Of a stretch of 7,240 nt of DNA, positions 1 through 7,240 are shown one piece after another. The position numbers and the translations under genes were made by a program. How positions within the stretch are numbered: position 1 is the stretch's first letter; each line of letters opens with the position of its first letter. Below the pieces are notes generated by a model. That model made no database searches and was not told the DNA's origin. It saw nothing but the letters and a program-made list of their open reading frames with translations. Source of the stretch: JBBKWQ01 sp037969115 (GTDB lineage: Bacteria; Actinomycetota; Acidimicrobiia; Acidimicrobiales; Ilumatobacteraceae); NCBI GenBank assembly GCA_037969115.1, contig JBBKWQ010000284.1, positions 1 to 7,240 of the forward strand, written 5' to 3'.

Positions 1-61
1 CGCCGCTGTTCAGGCGTCTCAGGTGGCTCGGTGATCGATGGTTGTGGCAGTCGCGGCGGTG

Positions 62-178
62 GGAGCGACGAGGGCGTGGGTGATGGCCAGGTCATGCAGC
101 CATCGTGCGCGAAAGGCCAGCGTGTGGCCATCGGGACAATCCCCTACGGGTACGTGGGGGATCTGGGGTGGTTCGCGG
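62..178 (+). pseudogene. possible decayed serine-recombinase fragment
   Basis: No intact gene is visible in the first 178 bases. In the plus frame starting at base 109 the translation reads AKGQRVAIGTIPYGYV (109-156). This resembles the segment just after the catalytic domain of large serine recombinases, where an Arg/Lys-Gly-x-Arg-Val stretch leads into a Gly-x-x-Pro-Tyr-Gly-Tyr motif. Just upstream, but in the neighbouring frame, bases 68-88 read TRAWVMA, like the E-R-T-x-x-x-M-A helix that precedes this motif in the family. A single-base frameshift near base 88 would join the two. The similarity is then lost at the convergent response-regulator gene. The match is short and recognised by eye, so it could be chance coding in GC-rich DNA. 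The rest of the putative gene would lie to the left of the window or be deleted. Confidence 0.25.
141..159 (-). terminator. weak candidate terminator hairpin after the two-component operon
   Basis: CCCC (141-144) and ACG (146-148) can pair with CGT (153-155) and GGGG (156-159), leaving a bulged T at 145 and a GGTA loop. The hairpin begins about 20 bases past the stop codon of the minus-strand response regulator, where a terminator would be expected. There is no clear T-run after it on the minus strand, so the assignment rests on position and a short 7-pair stem only. Confidence 0.22.
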
Positions 179-802
179 TCAGTCGAGGCCGTGCTCGACG
201 GCGTATCGGACGAGATCGGAGCGCCGACTCAGGTGCAACTTGCCGAGGATGTTCCGAACGTGGTTCTCGGCCGTCTTGGGTGAGATGCCGAGCTCGACGC
301 CGATCTCTTTGTAGGTGCGACCACGTGCAACGAGTTGCAGCACCTCGCGTTCCCGTTCGGTGAGCGGGTTCGTGTCGGCCGCTTTGGCGAGGCGGCGGAA
401 CTCGCCGAGCACGAGCGCGGCCAACGACGGCGAGAACACGGGCTCACCGGCGGCCGCAGCCTTGAACGAGTCTCGGAGTTCGTCGATCGGTGTGGTCTTC
501 AGCAGGTATCCGGCGGCGCCGGCTGCGACGGCGTCGAGCAGGTCGCTCTCGGCCTCGCTGACCGTCAGGATCACGATCGGGCAGACGAGTGCACACTTCT
601 GTACGACGGCCACCCCGCCCCCGCGAGGCATGTGGAGATCGCAGATCACCAGGTCGGGCACGCGGGCGTTGATCACGTCGATTGCACCCTCGGCGTCGTC
701 GGCTTCTCCGACTACATCGAAGCCGTCGCCGAGCTCCGACCGGAGGCCGGACCTGAGCAGCTCGTGGTCGTCGGCCAGCACGACGCGCAGTGGTTCGGTC
801 AC
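179..802 (-). CDS. NarL/LuxR-family response regulator
   Basis: This is a cytoplasmic DNA-binding response regulator of 207 residues, the usual length for the NarL family. The receiver domain spans about residues 4-118: acidic pair D11/D12, phospho-acceptor D55 in ICDLHMP, T80 at the end of beta-4 and K102 in YLLK. The C-terminal LuxR-type helix-turn-helix spans about 146-203, with the typical LTEREREVL start and the recognition helix around SPKTAENHVRNIL. I chose the GTG at 802 over the ATG at 835. The GTG overlaps the kinase stop as GTGA, has AGGA at 811-814 eight bases upstream, and begins right before the receiver fold. The ATG would add 11 residues without homology and a 37-base overlap. 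It is the second gene of a kinase-regulator operon and should be phosphorylated by the upstream kinase. Its target genes cannot be read from the sequence. Confidence 0.93.
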   Translation of the reverse strand: MTEPLRVVLADDHELLRSGLRSELGDGFDVVGEADDAEGAIDVINARVPDLVICDLHMPRGGGVAVVQKCALVCPIVILTVSEAESDLLDAVAAGAAGYLLKTTPIDELRDSFKAAAAGEPVFSPSLAALVLGEFRRLAKAADTNPLTEREREVLQLVARGRTYKEIGVELGISPKTAENHVRNILGKLHLSRRSDLVRYAVEHGLD

Positions 803-2004
803 GACGGTGATCCTGCCATTCGGGTCGACGACCACAGGCAGATCTCGGTGCCGCTTCCGAATCCGTCGGTCGTGCTGGTGACGGTGGCGCAGCCGCCGAT
901 CGATTCGATCCGGGCCAGCACTGATTGGTTCAGACCGTGCGACGACTGGGTGACGGAGGTGTCGAAACCCCGGCCGTCGTCGCGCACGCTTGCGAAGACC
1001 TGCCCCCGATCGTCGGTCTCCGCGAAGACGACGACGCGTTTCGCATGGGCGTGCTTCAGCGCGTTCGTGACTGCTTCGCCGAGTGCTCTGGCGAAGAGCT
1101 CCTGATGCTCGTCGGTGAGTCGACAGCCGTCGTCGATCACGCTCACCGTGATCGACGTGTCGTGTCCACGCCGTGCCCGCTCGACGATCTGACGAATGCG
1201 CGTCTCGAGGTCGACTGCCGAGCGGCCGGCCGCCCCGAACAGATAGTCACGCAGCTCGCGGTCGGCTTCCCGAGCTGCGCCGGCGAGGTCGGGGTCGGAC
1301 GCAGCGCTGCGGCGTTCGACGAGTGCGAGCGTCTGGAGCACGGTGTCGTGCATCATGCGCCCCACTTCGTCACGGGCTCGCCGATTGGCGATCTCGGTTT
1401 CTGCTCGCTTCAGGAGTCGCGCGTTCAGGCCGAACACCACGCCGCCGGCGGCGAAGAACAGGCTGGTGGCGACGAACGAAACGACGTGTTCGGTCCCGAA
1501 TGCGGGGAAGTCGTTGAACTCCGCTCCGAGCCATTCGGCTGGTCCGACCAGGAGGCCGAGGATGCCGGCGACGACGGGGCCGAACGCCACTCCTGCTGTG
1601 GCCATGGCGAGCAACGGCCACTGCGTCGCAATGCTCTGACTGGTGGCGAACACGTGTCCCGGCTCGAACACGTAGCCGTCGACGATGCTGAGCGCGAGTG
1701 CGAGACCGACCTCGGCTGCGACGAACGAAGCCCTCAACAATCGAGACGCATCGGACCTGATGAACGCGGTGGACACGCCGGCAAGAGCCAACGTGGCACC
1801 GACGGCAGTCCACGCTGCGACGGGATGGCGCAGATCGTCGGCGCTGATGAACGCGACGATGCTGAACATCCACGCCCATGCCAGCCATCGCGCCACCACG
1901 ATGGCCTTGAGAATCGTGAGCCCGGTGGGGAACAGGTCGGGCCGGGCATTGAAGGTGGGCAGTGTGTCCACGAACGACGAGGAAGTCCGCGGGCTCGCGC
2001 GCAT
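799..2004 (-). CDS. membrane sensor histidine kinase, NarX/DesK-type (HisKA_3-like)
   Basis: A 401-residue sensor kinase. The N-terminal half is hydrophobic, with about five or six membrane segments near residues 32-53, 62-82, 92-110, 128-155 and 172-193, and no large extracellular domain. A short helix (about 195-215) leads to the dimerisation/phospho-acceptor region VGRMMHDTVLQTLA, with H219 as the likely phosphorylated histidine. The ATP-binding domain follows: N-box EAVTNALKHAHA (N314), G1 box DDGRGFD (342-348), the segment GLNQSVLARIESIGG (357-371) and a glycine-rich GFGSGTEICL near the end. This layout matches kinases that pair with NarL-type regulators, and the partner gene overlaps its stop codon. 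The ATG at 2004 is preferred because in-frame sequence upstream of it runs antisense through the sigma-factor gene. It has no good Shine-Dalgarno but sits 6 bases after a TACGGT hexamer, suggesting a leaderless mRNA. The signal sensed is unknown; the multi-pass N-terminus suggests a membrane or envelope cue. Confidence 0.9.
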   Translation of the reverse strand: MRASPRTSSSFVDTLPTFNARPDLFPTGLTILKAIVVARWLAWAWMFSIVAFISADDLRHPVAAWTAVGATLALAGVSTAFIRSDASRLLRASFVAAEVGLALALSIVDGYVFEPGHVFATSQSIATQWPLLAMATAGVAFGPVVAGILGLLVGPAEWLGAEFNDFPAFGTEHVVSFVATSLFFAAGGVVFGLNARLLKRAETEIANRRARDEVGRMMHDTVLQTLALVERRSAASDPDLAGAAREADRELRDYLFGAAGRSAVDLETRIRQIVERARRGHDTSITVSVIDDGCRLTDEHQELFARALGEAVTNALKHAHAKRVVVFAETDDRGQVFASVRDDGRGFDTSVTQSSHGLNQSVLARIESIGGCATVTSTTDGFGSGTEICLWSSTRMAGSPS

Positions 2005-2010
2005 CCCAGC

Positions 2011-2016
2011 ACCGTA
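2011..2016 (-). promoter_or_regulatory. candidate -10 element for a leaderless kinase mRNA
   Basis: On the minus strand the hexamer TACGGT fits the actinobacterial TAnnnT -10 pattern. It occupies -12 to -7 relative to the A of the kinase ATG at 2004, the spacing expected if transcription starts at the start codon itself. The lack of a convincing ribosome-binding site supports this. A TTGATA at 2036-2031 resembles a -35 element, but only 14 bases separate it from the hexamer, shorter than usual. No experimental support is available. Confidence 0.4.
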
Positions 2017-2091
2017 GTGCGAACGGGGTGTATCAATTCGGGCGACAACTCCGTCGAGGTAGGTGTGCACATCATTGATCGAAGCATCAGC

Positions 2092-2096
2092 GGGAG
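2092..2096 (+). promoter_or_regulatory. ribosome-binding site deciding the sigma-factor start
   Basis: GGGAG lies 7 bases before the GTG at 2104 and supports that start. A competing GAGG at 2056-2059 precedes an in-frame GTG at 2065 by 5 bases and would give a 166-residue product with a 13-residue N-terminal extension of no obvious homology. The shorter form begins directly at the conserved sigma region 2 fold, so it is preferred. Confidence 0.5.
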
Positions 2097-2103
2097 CGCA
2101 GCG

Positions 2104-2565
2104 GTGACCGACGAGCAGGCGTTCCGACGTTTCTACGATCGCGAGCACGCCGCACAGGTACGACGGTCGTATCTGATGATCGGTTCCAACGAGGCTGCGA
2201 ACGACATCGTGCACGAGGCCATGCTGCAGGTGTATCGCCGATGGGGCGAGCTGAAGTCGCCCGGTGCTTACCTCAACCGAGCAGTCCTGAACGGTTGTCG
2301 CGAGCACGGTCGATTCCACTCGGCGCAGAACCGGCTGCACGTTCGGCTCGTGAACGAATCGCTAGTGGCCACGCCACGTCCCGTTGACGACGCGCTCGAC
2401 GACGTGCTGGCCCGACTCCCGTTCAATCAGCGAGCCGCGGTGATGCTGCGTTTCTACGCAGGCTTCACGACCGAACAGATCGCCGACACGCTCGGTTGTC
2501 CCCCCGGCTCGGTCGGTCCGTGGATCGACCGAGCGCTCAAGAAGATGAGGAAGGAACTGTCATGA
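2104..2565 (+). CDS. ECF RNA polymerase sigma factor, SigE-like family
   Basis: A small alternative sigma factor (153 residues from the GTG at 2104) that would direct RNA polymerase to a dedicated promoter set. Sigma region 2 spans about residues 5-70: the DEQAFRRFYDREH helix, then ANDIVHEAMLQVYRRWGEL (the -10 recognition helix region) and SPGAYLNRAVLNGCREH. After a short linker, sigma region 4 spans about 97-150, with LARLPFNQRAAVMLRFYAGF and the helix-turn-helix TEQIADTLGCPPGSVGPWIDRALKKMRKEL. The arrangement and length match the short SigE-type ECF sigmas common in actinobacteria. An alternative GTG start at 2065 is possible. The gene overlaps the following membrane-protein gene by ATGA, the classical layout of a sigma factor with its anti-sigma partner. 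It is divergent from the histidine kinase, 99 bases away. A much longer open frame extends upstream to base 925, but that part is antisense to the kinase and is not coding. Confidence 0.9.
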   Translation: MTDEQAFRRFYDREHAAQVRRSYLMIGSNEAANDIVHEAMLQVYRRWGELKSPGAYLNRAVLNGCREHGRFHSAQNRLHVRLVNESLVATPRPVDDALDDVLARLPFNQRAAVMLRFYAGFTTEQIADTLGCPPGSVGPWIDRALKKMRKELS

Positions 2566-4076
2566 ACGACGTCGAGCAAGCACTTCGTGAGCACTTCGCG
2601 GGCAGCGCCGCGGAGGCACAACCGCACCCCGACGTCGAGGCCGTGCTCGCAGGGGCGTCGACATTCTCACTCGATCGCAACGACCACGACGTGAGTGAAG
2701 CAGCCCGAGGACGCTCTCGATTCCTCGTCGCCGCCGCCGTTGCAGCACTCGTCGCCGGCGTGGTCGGTCTTGCCGTGTCGCAGCGCGACCCCGTCGAGCA
2801 GGTTCCCCCGGCGAGTGAAGTGCCGGCCCCGCCCGTGTACCGCTGGGCGACCGCCGAGTACACGGCGACGGCTGCGACGTTTGCGATCGACGTGGGCGGC
2901 AAGACGTTCGTGGCCGCCGACCCCGACATCGACGTGTCCGGCGATCCCGGTACGCCGTCGTATCAGTCGCTCGAACTCACGTGGCAGGAGCATGGTGTCG
3001 AGATGCGCTGGTACGTCTACTTCGTCAGTGACGGCAACGAATGGTGGTCGAACGAGTTCAGTACGTACGACGGTAACGATCCGGGGGAGTGGGTGACGTT
3101 CACCGGCGACTTCTTCCGCTCACCGCTCGGTCAAGCGTTCAACGGCGATGTCGATCTGACGGCCACCGCGAACGGGGTGACGAGCCACCTGACGATCGAC
3201 GGATTGATGCTGCAACCGTTCCTCGAGTTCGGCCCGAACGGCGCGACGGTGCCGACCACTACGCAACCGCCCGGGGCCGACGACTTGGCTCGTGCCCGAG
3301 CCCTGGCGGCCGACGCGCCGCCGCTTCCCGACGACGTCCGTGACACCGGTCGCTGGTGGCTCCCGGAGGACGAACTCGTCCTCATGCTCGCCAGGACGAC
3401 GCTCCACCAGGAGTGCATGGCGGCCGCCGGGTTCGACTCCGGCGCCGTTTCGGTCGACGAGTGGGCGACCTATATCGGTGCGTGGCAACCGCACGTCCTC
3501 TTCAGTGTCCGCAGCTCGGAGGCGGCCTCGGCCGGCTACCAAGATGTCGCCGGTCCGGAGTTCGAGCGGTTGTACTTCGAGTCGTTGACACCCGAGCGAC
3601 AGCAGGCCTACGACAGCGCTGCGACGAACGAGTGCCGCGACGCTGCCGAGCAGGTGCTCCACGAGTCGGCCCTCGATTCGGGACTCATCGGTGATGCCTC
3701 CGAGTCACGGATGTGGGAGGCCCAACAGATGGCCCTGCTGGACCCTCGGGTCCAGCAGGCGCAAACCGAATGGCACGGCTGCGTCGTGACCGCTGTGAGC
3801 GACGACGAACCGACGCCGAACGACCTTGCGAGGAAATACCTGTTCGAGGGAGGCGATCCGGCCCGCTCCGTAGAAGTTGCCATCGCTGACTTCGAATGCC
3901 AGCAGAAGGTCGACCTCGAAGGCGTGTGGTACCGCACCGTCACCGAGTACGACCGGTCGCTGATGGGTGCCGATGTCGGCCTGTACGACGACCAGGCCCG
4001 GCTCCTCCAGCAGACGGTCGATCTCGCCCGTCAGGAACTGGCCGACCGCAACATCGAGGTGCCGACGATCGACTGA
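2562..4076 (+). CDS. single-pass membrane protein, probable sigma-factor partner (anti-sigma candidate)
   Basis: A 504-residue protein that I cannot assign to a named family. The ATG at 2562 overlaps the sigma stop as ATGA and has AGGAAGG (2548-2554) seven bases upstream, so translation is probably coupled. Residues 1-53 are hydrophilic and predicted cytoplasmic, beginning MNDVEQALREHFAG. One membrane helix follows at about 54-73 (FLVAAAVAALVAGVVGLAV), then a Pro-rich stretch (78-92) and a large outside part. Residues about 94-225 are rich in Trp, Tyr, Thr and beta-like segments. A Thr/Pro linker (228-240) leads to a mostly helical C-terminal region (about 240-495). That region carries four cysteines, C285 (HQECMAAAGF), C358 (NECRD), C407 (WHGCVV) and C445 (ADFECQQKV), which could form disulfides. 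The same Cys-Met-x-x-x-Gly-Phe and Ala-Asp-x-x-Cys style occurs in secreted actinobacterial proteins I recall without a named function. There is no His-x3-Cys-x2-Cys zinc anti-sigma motif. The anti-sigma role is inferred from position and topology only. Confidence 0.82.
   Translation: MNDVEQALREHFAGSAAEAQPHPDVEAVLAGASTFSLDRNDHDVSEAARGRSRFLVAAAVAALVAGVVGLAVSQRDPVEQVPPASEVPAPPVYRWATAEYTATAATFAIDVGGKTFVAADPDIDVSGDPGTPSYQSLELTWQEHGVEMRWYVYFVSDGNEWWSNEFSTYDGNDPGEWVTFTGDFFRSPLGQAFNGDVDLTATANGVTSHLTIDGLMLQPFLEFGPNGATVPTTTQPPGADDLARARALAADAPPLPDDVRDTGRWWLPEDELVLMLARTTLHQECMAAAGFDSGAVSVDEWATYIGAWQPHVLFSVRSSEAASAGYQDVAGPEFERLYFESLTPERQQAYDSAATNECRDAAEQVLHESALDSGLIGDASESRMWEAQQMALLDPRVQQAQTEWHGCVVTAVSDDEPTPNDLARKYLFEGGDPARSVEVAIADFECQQKVDLEGVWYRTVTEYDRSLMGADVGLYDDQARLLQQTVDLARQELADRNIEVPTID
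3734..3759. repeat. perfect 12-base-arm inverted repeat inside the membrane-protein gene
   Basis: CCTGCTGGACCC (3734-3745) is followed after two bases (TC) by its exact reverse complement GGGTCCAGCAGG (3748-3759). In RNA it would form an 11-pair stem closed by a four-base loop. It lies within the coding sequence around residues 391-400 (LLDPRVQQA), in the C-terminal region, with no T-run after it. It may be a chance effect of the encoded residues, a regulator site or an mRNA structure. Confidence 0.85.
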
Positions 4077-4091
4077 CGGCCCCGACCCCCA

Positions 4092-4129
4092 AGCAAGGCC
4101 GGTCGAACATTCGTTCGGCCGGCCTTGCT
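4092..4129. terminator. long hairpin/dyad between the sigma operon and uvrA
   Basis: AGCAAGGCCGG (4092-4102) pairs perfectly with CCGGCCTTGCT (4119-4129). The stem continues inward through a T-G wobble (4103/4118) and CGAAC/GTTCG (4104-4108/4113-4117) to an ATTC loop, giving 16 Watson-Crick pairs plus one wobble. It begins 15 bases after the stop of the membrane-protein gene, so it is well placed to end the sigma-operon transcript. There is no T-run on either side, so it would be a U-poor terminator of the kind proposed for actinobacteria. The central part is also a LexA box. Confidence 0.5.
4103..4118. promoter_or_regulatory. LexA (SOS) operator upstream of uvrA
   Basis: TCGAACATTCGTTCGG contains CGAAC-N4-GTTCG as a perfect pair of half-sites (4104-4117). 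The known Gram-positive SOS box is CGAAC-N4-GTTCG, and the mycobacterial form is TCGAAC-N4-GTTCGA. Only the last flanking base differs from the longer form. The next gene, uvrA, is a classical SOS regulon member in many bacteria, and the box lies 87 bases before its start codon. It overlaps the expected -35 region of the TACTGT candidate promoter, which suits repression by LexA and induction after DNA damage. LexA itself is not in the window. Confidence 0.75.
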
Positions 4130-4134
4130 ACTGT
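4129..4134 (+). promoter_or_regulatory. candidate uvrA -10 element
   Basis: TACTGT fits the actinobacterial TAnnnT -10 pattern. A start about 7 bases downstream (near 4141) would put the LexA box at roughly -37 to -24 and leave a leader of about 64 bases. No convincing -35 is seen; with a 17-base spacer it would fall inside the LexA box. A second hexamer, TAGCCT at 4190-4195, is 9 bases from the ATG and could drive a nearly leaderless transcript instead. Confidence 0.35.
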
Positions 4135-4164
4135 GTCGGATGTGACGACAACATCCCATCTCGC

Positions 4165-4182
4165 CCCGGGGTCGTGCCCGGG
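4165..4182 (+). other. small GC hairpin in the uvrA leader
   Basis: CCCGGG at 4165-4170 can pair with CCCGGG at 4177-4182 across a six-base loop (GTCGTG). The two copies are also part of an imperfect direct repeat (CGGGGTCGT and CGGGTCGT). If transcription starts near 4141 this structure is in the 5' leader, just before a start codon that has no clear ribosome-binding site. Its function is unknown and it may be incidental in GC-rich DNA. Confidence 0.25.
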
Positions 4183-4204
4183 TCGTCGGTAGCCTCGGAC
4201 TGCA

Positions 4205-7071
<2,867 letters not shown>

Positions 7072-7075
<4 letters not shown>

Positions 7076-7240
7076 CCGCGCCGGCGCTCGAAGCGTTCCC
7101 CGACCAGCACGCCGAGGTCCAGCGCCGCACACTCAACGTGCTCAGGGTCGCCGTGCTCCCCGGCCAGGCCGCCGTCGCCAGCATGGTCGCCGTCGTCACA
7201 CTGCTCGCCAAGGACATGCTCGGCTCCGACCGGCTCGCGG
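7072..7240 (+). CDS. N-terminus of a probable MFS transporter (runs off the right edge)
   Basis: An open frame from the GTG at 7072 overlaps the uvrA stop as GTGA and stays open for 56 codons to the edge of the window. It begins VTAPALEAFPDQHAEVQRR, a short hydrophilic lead, followed by a probable first membrane helix around residues 24-48 (VLRVAVLPGQAAVASMVAVVTLL) and then AKDMLGSDRLA. The pattern of an Arg-rich start, a first helix and then a Leu-Gly-Ser-Asp-x-Leu-Ala turn resembles the N-terminus of major facilitator superfamily exporters in actinobacteria. The family call rests on this fragment alone and is tentative. The overlap suggests translational coupling to uvrA and shared transcription. 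There is no strong ribosome-binding site before it. Confidence 0.6.

Noticed and set aside
31..363. Plus-strand open frame of 110 codons at the left edge as a gene
   Set aside because: Most of it is antisense to the response regulator. Only bases about 109-156 show any recognisable similarity, which is treated separately as a possible recombinase remnant.
803..835. ATG start at 835 for the response regulator
   Set aside because: It would give a 37-base overlap with the kinase and a non-conserved lead. The GTG at 802 has an AGGA at good distance and the typical GTGA overlap.
925..2103. Plus-strand open frame continuous with the sigma-factor gene (546 codons in total)
   Set aside because: The portion before 2104 is antisense to the histidine kinase, whose motifs are unmistakable, and shows no sigma or other domain. 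The sigma homology begins only at about 2104.
2005..2340. N-terminal extension of the histidine kinase to an ATG at 2340
   Set aside because: The extra 112 residues would be antisense to the sigma-factor gene and show no membrane or sensor features. The ATG at 2004 has a well-spaced -10 candidate.
4092..4129. The hairpin as a transposon terminal repeat or attachment site
   Set aside because: There is a single compact dyad with no matching second copy or target duplication in the window, and its centre is explained by the LexA consensus.

Overview
The window is a high-GC stretch with short, often 4-base gene overlaps and GTG starts. This fits an actinobacterium (Actinomycetota). The UvrA sequence and general style suggest an Acidimicrobiia-like lineage such as Ilumatobacter, but that placement is an inference from recognition, not from a search.

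Layout. Bases 1-178 hold no intact gene, only a possible decayed serine-recombinase fragment and a small hairpin. Bases 179-2004, minus strand, are a two-gene two-component system: a membrane histidine kinase (799-2004) followed by a NarL/LuxR-type response regulator (179-802), which share a GTGA overlap. A 99-base divergent intergenic region (2005-2103) separates them from a plus-strand pair: a short SigE-type ECF sigma factor (2104-2565) and, overlapping it by ATGA, a 504-residue single-pass membrane protein (2562-4076). By position this last protein is the probable sigma-factor partner or anti-sigma, but it has no recognisable zinc anti-sigma motif. Its external part carries four cysteines. 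A 128-base gap (4077-4204) holds a very strong inverted repeat whose centre is a perfect Gram-positive/actinobacterial LexA (SOS) half-site pair, followed by a candidate promoter. Then comes full-length uvrA (4205-7075), overlapped by GTGA with the start of a probable MFS transporter that runs off the right edge.

How the genes work together. The left half is a signalling block: two envelope-facing sensory modules transcribed back to back from one intergenic region. The right half is DNA repair. UvrA is the damage-recognition ATPase of nucleotide excision repair and appears to be under LexA control here. The transporter may be translated from the same message. No defence system, CRISPR array, RNA gene or intact mobile element was seen. 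The points most worth a second look are the LexA box nested inside the hairpin upstream of uvrA, a perfect 12-base-arm palindrome inside the membrane-protein gene, and the possible recombinase remnant at the left edge.
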